Assembly: GCA_029880275.1 (NCBI GenBank)
Contig: JAOUOQ010000034.1
Location: forward strand, 1 to 12,381
Origin: Candidatus Aminicenantota bacterium
GTDB taxonomy: Bacteria > Acidobacteriota > B3-B38 > Guanabaribacteriales > B3-B38
Direction: 5' to 3'
DNA: 12,381 nt
The position numbers were made by a program, and so were the translations under genes. A model generated the notes under the pieces. That model was not told the DNA's origin, ran no database searches, and saw only the letters and a list, made by a program, of their open reading frames with translations. This document shows positions 6,612 to 12,381 of the stretch, one piece after another; position 1 is the stretch's first letter; each line of letters opens with the position of its first letter.

Positions 6612-6702
6612 GGGGTAAGGGGAAACCTAAGGTAAAGGGGGTGATAGTAATGGGTAAAGGGAAAAATTTAGGACCCTTTCTTACCCCTCCTTTAGGGTAA
6701 AG
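6612..6702. repeat. GGGTAARGG repeats between the Crp/Fnr stop and its terminator
   Basis: The plus strand carries four related short units: GGGTAAGGGG (6613-6622), GGTAAAGGGG (6631-6640), GGGTAAAGGG (6652-6661) and GGGTAAAG (6695-6702). GGGGTAAG (6612-6619) is complementary to CTTACCCC (6680-6687), and GGGTAAAGGG can pair with CCCTTTCTTACCC (6675-6687) with one bulged base, so the stretch can form competing stems. In the minus-strand mRNA it would be a C/U-rich 3' untranslated region. The function is unknown; the units could be regulatory or simple-sequence drift. Confidence 0.45.
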
Positions 6703-6711
6703 TTATTAATT

Positions 6712-7413
6712 CTAATTCAATGAAATAAGCTGATCACCAACTTGCTCCAATTTCTCCTTGTCAAGGATGTTAATCACCCTTTTGTCGAAATCGATGAAGC
6801 CGACCCTTCGGAATTGGTTCAGGAAGTGACTGGTGGTCTCCCTAGTAGAGCCTATCAGGTTGCCCAATTCCTGTTGTGAAAGCTTAGCATTGATGAGGAT
6901 GCTCCGTCCTAATTCCACCCCATATTTGTGGGCGAGGTTGAGCAACAGCTTAGCCAGGCGGCTGGGGACATCACGGAAGACCAGGTCTTCTACCTTCTTC
7001 TCTAAGCTCATTCTCCTCAAGCCCATTAGCTTGGCTATATTGTAAGAGAGAGTGGGGATCTTCTTCATCAAGGCTTGCATCTGGCTATTGGAGATCTGCG
7101 AAATATAAGAGGACTCTAATGCGGAAGTCATGCTCTGGCGTTCTCCCCCCTCTATGAGGGCATGCTCACCAAAGATATCTCTGTCTTTATATATCTCCAT
7201 GGTGAGCTCTCGCCCATCCTCCGAGAGCCGAGATTCCTTGACTTTGCCCTTGTGCAACAGAAAAATGCCCTCGCGTTGGTCCCCGGGAAGATAAATGATG
7301 TCGCGCTTTTTATATTTTTTCAAAGTGACAGCTTCTGCCAAGGATCCCAACTCCGAATCAGTCAGCCCAGTAAAAATGCTAAATCGTTTCAAAGCTCCAA
7401 CCCCTTCAAACAT
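6712..7413 (-). CDS. Crp/Fnr-family transcriptional regulator
   Basis: 233 aa, normal length. The N-terminal cyclic-nucleotide-binding-type beta-roll spans about residues 9-115 and has YLPGD (41-45), LHKGKVK (53-59) and the effector cassette IFGEHALIEGGERQS (80-94). FGE and Arg92 are kept, but the Arg-Ser of CRP is replaced by Arg-Gln-Ser, so cAMP binding is uncertain. A long dimerisation helix covers about 112-140. The C-terminal winged helix has the HTH LSQQELGNLIGSTRETTSHFL (178-198). There is no cysteine in the protein, which rules out an FNR-type iron-sulfur sensor. The recognition helix reads R191-E-T-T-S-H196. The ATG has a GGGGGG tract 9 nt upstream. It lies downstream of the NtrC-type regulator gene behind a perfect sigma-54 promoter and ends at a strong terminator, so it is a single-gene unit and probable target of that regulator. 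The effector and target genes are unknown. Confidence 0.93.
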   Translation of the reverse strand: MFEGVGALKRFSIFTGLTDSELGSLAEAVTLKKYKKRDIIYLPGDQREGIFLLHKGKVKESRLSEDGRELTMEIYKDRDIFGEHALIEGGERQSMTSALESSYISQISNSQMQALMKKIPTLSYNIAKLMGLRRMSLEKKVEDLVFRDVPSRLAKLLLNLAHKYGVELGRSILINAKLSQQELGNLIGSTRETTSHFLNQFRRVGFIDFDKRVINILDKEKLEQVGDQLISLN

Positions 7414-7464
7414 CTCGTAGTACCCCCCTTTTTTAAGTTTCCTTTTAAATCCATATATCGGATG

Positions 7465-7480
7465 AGCAATATCTGTGCCA
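7465..7480 (-). promoter_or_regulatory. Sigma-54 (RpoN) promoter for the Crp/Fnr gene
   Basis: The minus strand reads TGGCACAGATATTGCT, an exact TGGCAC-N5-TTGCW match with GG (-24) and GC (-12) separated by 10 nt. The inferred start is near 7454, about 40 nt upstream of the ATG at 7413. No good sigma-70 boxes compete in this gap. An NtrC-type activator is encoded next door, and two palindromes lie upstream at enhancer distance. Confidence 0.85.
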
Positions 7481-7575
7481 TAATTTGAGGTGTTGCCTGA
7501 TCAATGTAAAGGGAGAATAGTCGCCAGGTTACAGGGGCTTGCCAGGAATCGATAAAGGGGAGGGGCGAGAGAAAA

Positions 7576-7593
7576 TGTCTAATTCATTACACA
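7576..7593. promoter_or_regulatory. Proximal palindrome, candidate enhancer site (UAS) for the NtrC-type regulator
   Basis: Minus strand TGTGTAAT-GA-ATTAGACA, an 18-bp imperfect palindrome with 7 of 8 positions symmetric. It is centred about 130 bp upstream of the inferred sigma-54 start site. A second, related copy lies at 7643-7660. I infer binding by the adjacent NtrC-type regulator; autoregulation by the Crp/Fnr product is the alternative. Confidence 0.6.
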
Positions 7594-7642
7594 CTTTCAA
7601 TTCATATTCCTTTAATCTATTGATATATAGTGGTTTAATAAA

Positions 7643-7660
7643 TGTCTATTGGATTACACA
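7643..7660. promoter_or_regulatory. Distal palindrome, second candidate enhancer site
   Basis: Minus strand TGTGTAAT-CC-AATAGACA, matching the proximal copy at 15 of 18 positions but less symmetric (6 of 8). It is centred about 197 bp upstream of the inferred start, 67 bp from the proximal site. It directly abuts the hairpin at the end of the upstream regulator gene. Confidence 0.55.
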
Positions 7661-7688
7661 AAATAGGTTAGGATGGACATCCCTATTT
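7661..7688 (-). terminator. Possible terminator hairpin at the end of the kinase-regulator operon
   Basis: On the minus strand AAATAGG (7682-7688) pairs with CCTATTT (7661-7667). Inside, GATG pairs with CATC around a TC loop, leaving a 4-nt bulge; a short T run and TGTG follow. The stem overlaps the stop codon (7683-7685). The T tract is short, so termination may be incomplete and some read-through into the Crp/Fnr gene is possible. Confidence 0.4.
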
Positions 7689-9122
7689 GGAAGGACGATG
7701 GAGGGGGGCGGTTTTGGGGGCAGATTTTCTCCTGCTGACTTCCCTGGGGCTCTCCAGCAATCCATATTCATGCATCTTATTGTAAAGGGTTCCCCGGCTT
7801 ATTCTCAGCAGTTGGGCAGCGAGGCTGCGGTTCCCATTCGCCTTAGCCAAGGCGCTCTTGATGGCTTGCTTTTCGATCTGCTTTGCTGCCTGGAGGGTGA
7901 TCTCTTTAAGGGGCTTTCCCTCGGGAGGACTCTTCATAAGCATCTCATGAGAGACCATTATTTCAGAAGGGAGCGAGGAGAGCCCTATGACCTCCTCATC
8001 GGTGACCAACACCAACCTTTCCATCAGGTTTTCCAATTCTCTCACATTACCTGGCCAACTGTATTCTATAAGGACCTTCATAGCTTCATTGGACATTTTT
8101 TTTAATTTCTTATCATTAGTCCGGCAGAACTTTTTCAGGAAATGATTGATGAGCAGTGGAATGTCTTCTTTCCGATCTCGCAGAGGGGGGATAGATACGG
8201 GTATCACAGCGATTCTGTAATAGAGGTCTTCGCGGAATGCACCAGCGGCTATTCTCTCTTTCAGGTTGGTATTGGTGGCGGCAATGACCCTTACATCGAC
8301 TTTAAACTGCTCGCTGCTGCCCACTGGTTTTATCTCCCGCTCCTGGAGAACTCGCAGAAGTCTCGTCTGGGCGGATGGTCCCAGGTTGCCAATCTCATCG
8401 AGGAAGACGGTGCCCCTGTCAGCTTCCTGAAAGAGTCCCTTTTTGGCCTTGGTTGCTCCGGTGAAGGCGCCCTTCACATGTCCGAAGAGCTCCGATTCCA
8501 GCAGCGTCTCGGGTAGGACGCTGCAGTCAACAGGAACAAAGGGGTTATTTCTTCGGGAGGAGTTATAATGGATAGCCTGGGCGAAGAGCTCCTTTCCTGT
8601 GCCGCTTTCCCCCTGCAGGAGAATGGTCGATTCGCTATCGGCTACCCGTCGGACGAGCTCAAATAGAGAAAACATTTGCTGGCTTTGCCCGACAATATTA
8701 TGGAACTTGTACTCCCCTTTTATCTGGCGGCGGAGACGGGTGACCTCACGATGAAGCTCCTCCTGATGGAGGGCTTTTTTGATCACCATCTTCAGCTCAT
8801 CCATCTGAAAGGGCTTGCAGATGTAATCGTACACTCCCAGCTTCATTGCTTTTACTGCCGATTCAACCGTGCCATAGGCGGTAATGAGGATGAAGGGAAG
8901 ATGAGGGTAATCCCTTTTTATCGCTTGGAAAAGCTCTATTCCATTGATTCCGGGTAGAGCGAGGTCGGAAATCACCAAATCAAAAAGTGTGCTTCCGATG
9001 ACCCGGAGTGCTTCTTCAGCGGTTTCTACCGTGGTAACTGGGTATCCCTCTTTGGTCAACACCTTACGGAAAAGCTGGAGCATATTGACTTCATCATCGA
9101 CTACCAGAATCTTATAAGACAT
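7683..9122 (-). CDS. NtrC-family sigma-54-dependent response regulator
   Basis: 479 aa with the full three-part layout. The receiver (about 1-120) has Asp9/Asp10, the phosphorylation site Asp53 (ISDLALPG), Thr81 and Lys103 (KPF). The AAA+ sigma-54 interaction domain (about 142-375) has Walker A GESGTGKE (171-178), GAFTGA (218-223), which contacts sigma-54, Walker B VFLDEI (239-244) and an arginine-finger region REDLYYR. The C-terminal Fis-type HTH (about 424-455) contains GNRSLAAQLLRISRGTLYNK, followed by a basic tail. All motifs are intact, so it should be a phosphorylation-controlled activator that opens sigma-54 promoters from a distance. The ATG follows the kinase stop by 2 nt, with GAGGA inside the kinase 3' end, so the pair is co-translated. 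The nearest sigma-54 promoter is that of the downstream Crp/Fnr gene. Closest named types are ZraR/AtoC/NtrC-like; I cannot assign one. Confidence 0.97.
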   Translation of the reverse strand: MSYKILVVDDEVNMLQLFRKVLTKEGYPVTTVETAEEALRVIGSTLFDLVISDLALPGINGIELFQAIKRDYPHLPFILITAYGTVESAVKAMKLGVYDYICKPFQMDELKMVIKKALHQEELHREVTRLRRQIKGEYKFHNIVGQSQQMFSLFELVRRVADSESTILLQGESGTGKELFAQAIHYNSSRRNNPFVPVDCSVLPETLLESELFGHVKGAFTGATKAKKGLFQEADRGTVFLDEIGNLGPSAQTRLLRVLQEREIKPVGSSEQFKVDVRVIAATNTNLKERIAAGAFREDLYYRIAVIPVSIPPLRDRKEDIPLLINHFLKKFCRTNDKKLKKMSNEAMKVLIEYSWPGNVRELENLMERLVLVTDEEVIGLSSLPSEIMVSHEMLMKSPPEGKPLKEITLQAAKQIEKQAIKSALAKANGNRSLAAQLLRISRGTLYNKMHEYGLLESPREVSRRKSAPKTAPLHRPSK

Positions 9123-9124
9123 AT

Positions 9125-12100
9125 TTATTTGTTCCTCTTGGGAAGATGTTGGCTGGAGCTGTCTACGGGGAGTTTGATGATGCAGTCGGTTCCTTTGCCC
9201 AGTTGGCTCTTTATCTCTATTTTCCCCTTATGGGCGCTGACAATCTGTTGGCTGATGCTGAGACCAAGCCCCGTTCCCTTGCTTAGCTTGGTGCTAAAGA
9301 AGGGGTCGAAAATCCTTGATAGATACTCCTCGGGTATCCCGTTTCCGGTATCCGATATCTGGATGGTGACCATGGGCGCAGCCTCTGGTTCTCTCTGGCT
9401 ATCGGTATATGCTTTTATCTGCAGGTTACCCCCCTGGGGCATAGCCTGGATGGCGTTTACTATAACATTGATGAAGACTTGCTGCATCTGATAGCGGTCC
9501 ACATTCACCAGAGGGAAGTCGGCGGGTATGGTTTTGGTTAATTGTATTCTGTTATTTTTAAGCTGAAGTTTTAGCAGGGAGAGGCTATTATCTATTACCT
9601 GCTCGATATGGGTAGGGGTTGTCTCCAGCGAATGGGGGCGGGCGAAGTTGAGGAGTTCCTTGACCACCTCCGAGCATCGGGCGGTCTCCTTCTCAATTAT
9701 CTTGAGGTCTTTATAGCGGATGTCGGAAGAGGGGGTATCTGACAGGAGTTCCTGGGCAAAGCCAAGGATTATCCCCAGGGGATTATTAATTTCGTGAGCG
9801 AATCCAGCGGCGATCTCCCCCATAGTCGCTAAGCGTTCCGACTGAAGGAGCCTCTGTTCCAATTCTACGCGTTGGGTTATATCGGTGATGGTTCCGATGA
9901 TATTGTAAGTTCTGTCCTCCTCAAGAAGGGGTGCCAGGCTGAACAGGACAGTGATTTTCTCTCCCGATTTCTTTATCATTTCTGTCTCGTAGTGGATAGT
10001 GGGGAATCCATCTTCCAGGGTCGTCCGAAGCTGCCGGGCTACCTCCTTAGTTCTATCTGAACTGACCAATTTCAGCAGCTTTCTCCCCCGCAGTTCCGCC
10101 TGGGAATAGCCGGTAATCTCCTCCATACGGGGATTTACAAACGAAAGTCTTCCCTGGTCGTCTAAGGTGAACATAGCATCGGTAGTGTTTTCAATGACCT
10201 TGCGGAGGAATTGCTCCGATTCCTGTAGCTCTCGCTCCAGCTTCTTTCGTTCGGTCACATCGCGGAAGACCCCTTCTATCCCGATGATATTACCCTTTTC
10301 GTCCCGGATGTAGTTACTGGCTTCCTCTAACCAAATCTCTCTTCCGTCTCTTCGCTTCAGGTGGATGAGGTAGTTGGTTACATAGCCTTTCTTATCCATA
10401 TCATTCCTAAACCGCTCGATGTCAGCCAGGTCGATGTAGAAATCTTTAAGGTTTACCCCTACCATCTCCTCAGGGGAGTTATAGCCCAGGATCTCTGCTC
10501 CCGCCTGATTGATGAGGAGGCAGAGCCCATCGAGATCACTCTGATATACTCCCTCCTTTACCGAGCCGATCAGCTTGCGATAACTCTCTTCAGACTCCTT
10601 GAGCTCCTGGTAGAGGATTATGTTATTGAGGGATATGGACAGCTGCCCGATGATGCCGCTTAGAATTTGCAGGTTGCCCCGACTGAAGGAGTTGGGTGTT
10701 TTGCTTCCGATGTGAAACAGCCCAAGCACCTTGTCCTCGGAGAGAAGGGGCAAGATAACCACTGCTCGCTCTCCCATCTGGTAGAGGGAGCTAAGGTCCT
10801 TATAAGGGGTGGAGGGTGCAATCTGGTTGCTGATGTATGGCTTTTTAGTGGCTACTGCCTTCTCCATAGCAGTGTTCGTTAGGGGAAGAGAGTCCATCCA
10901 CGAGACTTGCTGGCGGTCGGGATAGGAGGAGAGGGGCTTCAACATACCTTCTTCTTTGTCCACCCGGATTACATTGGCCTGGTCGAATTTAACAAATTTC
11001 CTGAGCTGCTCCCCTATTTTACCGAAGATATGATGGATGTTTAGGCTGGATATGATGGCGTTGGTAACCTCCTGCAAAGAGGTAACCTCGTTGACACGAC
11101 GGGCTAAATCCTGATTTATCTTCTCCAGCTGAGCCATATGCTGGCTGAGGGAGATTCGCATATCATCAAAGTTCTTAGCCAGAACTCCCACCTCTCCTCT
11201 GGCAGTGAGGTCGATGGGCTGGTCGTATTTTCCAACTCCCACTTGCTGGGCAGCCTCTACTAAATGCTTCAAGGGATTAGTGATGGAGCGGGAGACGAAA
11301 AAGGTGATGGTAAAGGAAATGACAATGGCAACCAGGGCTACCAGAATCATCCCATATTTGATATAGCTCATAAAGCCGAGAGCCTGGTCGAGGGACTTCT
11401 GGATGACGCATATCCCCAGGTCGGGGCTGAAGTTTTCGCTTAAAGGGGTGAAGATAGAAAGGTATTGTTCCTTTCCAACCATAATCTCTGTCCCCTCTTC
11501 AGCAGCCGACGGTGAGGGAAGCTGATAGGTAGGCAGATAGTAGACCAGCCCCTGATGGAGCTCCGACAGTAAGGCATCATCCCAGCTGGAGGCGATAATC
11601 CTGTCGTTTACCATAAAGGTTATCTCACTCTGGGTGATATTTTTGAGCTCAATGGCTAAATCTTTATCCATCTCGTAGCCGATGCTCAGCAGCCCGATGA
11701 CTTCGTTTTCCCCTTTCAAAGGGACCGAGGCCACCTGGAATATCTTATCCAACAGGTTAAAGGTACTAACCAGCTCTTTCCCCTGGAGAACCTCCTTAAT
11801 TACCGCAGGTTGAAGGAGATTTTTTCCGTATTTAGCAGGCTGATTGATTATCTTCAGGCGGATGCCGGTTTTGCTGATGATGACAAAGAGCTCGCTCTGG
11901 AGAAGCTCCTGGAACCGCTGAGCCTCCGGGGCGATGAGGATGGGGTTGTTGGTCTGCACGGCCTCCTTCAGGGAAGGGAGCTCCGCCATTACCTTGCATT
12001 CGGAGATCAGCCTCTGGTACCGGTTGCGCTGAAATTCTTCAAAGACATTTTTAGCTTTGAGGAGGTCCTGCTCCAGGGTATCCCTCACCTCCACCGAGAC

Positions 12101-12235
12101 CATATAGCTTACTATGAGGAAGCTCAATATTATGACGCATAGTATTATGGTGGTGGCAAATATCAGGATCTTCGAGCGAAGGGTATGACCAAACCCCTCC
12201 CTCAATTTCTTAAACCGGTCTAACAGAGGCAACAT
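9125..12235 (-). CDS. Membrane sensor histidine kinase (Cache-like, HAMP, GAF, two PAS)
   Basis: 1036 aa from the ATG at 12235. Order: TM1 (about 22-45); an extracytoplasmic region (46-290) that looks like a Cache/CHASE-type ligand sensor; TM2 (292-314); HAMP (315-369); a short coiled coil; GAF (398-537); PAS1 (550-662, ending VFRDVTERK); PAS2 (674-787, ending TITDITQR); HisKA with His814 (FAHEINNP); and HATPase with Asn927 (N box), DTGNGI (962-967), FDPFF and GTGLGLS. It should autophosphorylate His814 and pass phosphate to Asp53 of the regulator 2 nt downstream. It can sense both outside and inside signals; the ligands are unknown. A TTG at 12274 would add 13 residues, but it coincides with the predicted transcription start and has no ribosome site. 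The ATG is preceded by GGAAAAGGGAA. The overall form resembles NtrB/AtoS-type kinases rather than six-TM PilS. Confidence 0.95.
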   Translation of the reverse strand: MLPLLDRFKKLREGFGHTLRSKILIFATTIILCVIILSFLIVSYMVSVEVRDTLEQDLLKAKNVFEEFQRNRYQRLISECKVMAELPSLKEAVQTNNPILIAPEAQRFQELLQSELFVIISKTGIRLKIINQPAKYGKNLLQPAVIKEVLQGKELVSTFNLLDKIFQVASVPLKGENEVIGLLSIGYEMDKDLAIELKNITQSEITFMVNDRIIASSWDDALLSELHQGLVYYLPTYQLPSPSAAEEGTEIMVGKEQYLSIFTPLSENFSPDLGICVIQKSLDQALGFMSYIKYGMILVALVAIVISFTITFFVSRSITNPLKHLVEAAQQVGVGKYDQPIDLTARGEVGVLAKNFDDMRISLSQHMAQLEKINQDLARRVNEVTSLQEVTNAIISSLNIHHIFGKIGEQLRKFVKFDQANVIRVDKEEGMLKPLSSYPDRQQVSWMDSLPLTNTAMEKAVATKKPYISNQIAPSTPYKDLSSLYQMGERAVVILPLLSEDKVLGLFHIGSKTPNSFSRGNLQILSGIIGQLSISLNNIILYQELKESEESYRKLIGSVKEGVYQSDLDGLCLLINQAGAEILGYNSPEEMVGVNLKDFYIDLADIERFRNDMDKKGYVTNYLIHLKRRDGREIWLEEASNYIRDEKGNIIGIEGVFRDVTERKKLERELQESEQFLRKVIENTTDAMFTLDDQGRLSFVNPRMEEITGYSQAELRGRKLLKLVSSDRTKEVARQLRTTLEDGFPTIHYETEMIKKSGEKITVLFSLAPLLEEDRTYNIIGTITDITQRVELEQRLLQSERLATMGEIAAGFAHEINNPLGIILGFAQELLSDTPSSDIRYKDLKIIEKETARCSEVVKELLNFARPHSLETTPTHIEQVIDNSLSLLKLQLKNNRIQLTKTIPADFPLVNVDRYQMQQVFINVIVNAIQAMPQGGNLQIKAYTDSQREPEAAPMVTIQISDTGNGIPEEYLSRIFDPFFSTKLSKGTGLGLSISQQIVSAHKGKIEIKSQLGKGTDCIIKLPVDSSSQHLPKRNK

Positions 12236-12278
12236 TTCCCTTTTCCGTACAAGGAAATAAATTATTGTTTCCAAAGAT

Positions 12279-12287
12279 ATTATACCA
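12279..12287 (-). promoter_or_regulatory. Extended -10 promoter for the kinase-regulator operon
   Basis: The minus strand reads TGGTATAAT: a perfect TATAAT (12279-12284) with the TG of an extended -10. The -35 region is poor (TGGCTT at 17-nt spacing; a TTGACT lies too far upstream). The start would fall near 12272, supporting the ATG at 12235 as the translation start. Confidence 0.55.
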
Positions 12288-12347
12288 CCAACTCGCTGTT
12301 GAAGCCAGTCAAATTGTGGAGGGAGGAACCGGGGCTGGAGCTTTTCC

Positions 12348-12375
12348 GTATTAATAAGTGAATAAACCTTGTAAA
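12348..12375 (-). promoter_or_regulatory. Possible second, upstream promoter for the kinase operon
   Basis: The minus strand shows TTTACA (12370-12375), 16 nt, then TAATAC (12348-12353). The match is moderate and it sits at the window edge, so it could instead serve something outside the window or be chance. Confidence 0.25.
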
Positions 12376-12381
12376 AAGGGA

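Noticed and set aside
6612..6661. G-quadruplex from the G tracts on the plus strand
   Set aside because: Two of the loops between G runs are 10 nt or more, so a stable quadruplex is unlikely. Repeats and duplex stems explain the pattern better.
7465..7520. FNR box (TTGAT-N4-ATCAA) upstream of the Crp/Fnr gene
   Set aside because: Only one half-site (minus strand 7500-7504) is present; the second half does not match, so no full site can be called.
7539..8105. 188-codon plus-strand frame crossing the palindromes and the end of the NtrC-type regulator
   Set aside because: Most of it is antisense to the Fis HTH and AAA+ coding region, and the rest covers the regulatory gap. The purine-rich tract before the ATG at 7575 resembles a ribosome site, but the frame has no recognisable protein content.
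12239..12350. Repeated TACGGAAAAG in the kinase leader
   Set aside because: A 10-bp match about 100 bp apart is expected by chance at this scale. One copy is explained by the ribosome-binding region.
1..12381. CRISPR array, insertion sequence, tRNA or rRNA gene
   Set aside because: No regularly spaced long repeats, no transposase-like frame or terminal inverted repeats, and no cloverleaf or rRNA-like stretch were seen on reading both strands.

Overview
The window looks like chromosomal DNA from a free-living, diderm (Gram-negative-type) bacterium of intermediate G+C. It has strong Shine-Dalgarno sites, clear TTGACA-type promoters, a sigma-54 regulatory module, a membrane sensor kinase with an extracytoplasmic domain, a type IV pilin-like protein, and the archaeal-type phosphoglycerate mutase found in many deep-branching and anaerobic bacteria. 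The exact lineage cannot be fixed from these genes. I see no mobile element, tRNA, rRNA or CRISPR array.

Layout, left to right. (1) 1-1240, minus strand: the N-terminal part of a RadC-family gene cut by the window edge, then a sirtuin (Sir2/CobB-type NAD-dependent deacylase), each with its own likely promoter. (2) 1327-1922, plus strand: an orphan type IV pilin/GspG-like pseudopilin behind a near-consensus sigma-70 promoter, with an AT-rich palindrome upstream of the -35 box and a 13-bp direct repeat in the leader. (3) 1976-5237, plus strand: a likely purD-purE-mtaB operon (two purine-synthesis enzymes and a tRNA methylthiotransferase), with a 4-bp purD/purE overlap. (4) 5266-6553, minus strand: apgM, convergent with mtaB, with its own TTGACA-17-TATATT promoter. 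(5) 6577-12287, minus strand: a regulatory block. A large sensor kinase (Cache-like sensor, HAMP, GAF, two PAS, HisKA, HATPase) lies 2 nt upstream of an NtrC-type sigma-54 activator. Beyond them is a 269-bp gap, then a Crp/Fnr-family regulator gene that ends at a strong intrinsic terminator.

The most informative non-coding stretch is the gap between the NtrC-type regulator and the Crp/Fnr gene. It holds an exact match to the sigma-54 consensus (TGGCAC-N5-TTGCT) placed to drive the Crp/Fnr gene. About 130 and 197 bp upstream of the inferred start site lie two copies of an 18-bp imperfect palindrome (TGTGTAAT-N2-AWTAGACA). This is the geometry of an enhancer-dependent promoter. I therefore infer a self-contained cascade: an extracytoplasmic or small-molecule signal to the kinase, then the NtrC-type regulator, then sigma-54, then a second-tier Crp/Fnr regulator. 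The signal and the final regulon are not visible here. The other genes are mostly housekeeping and there is no evidence that they belong to the cascade.
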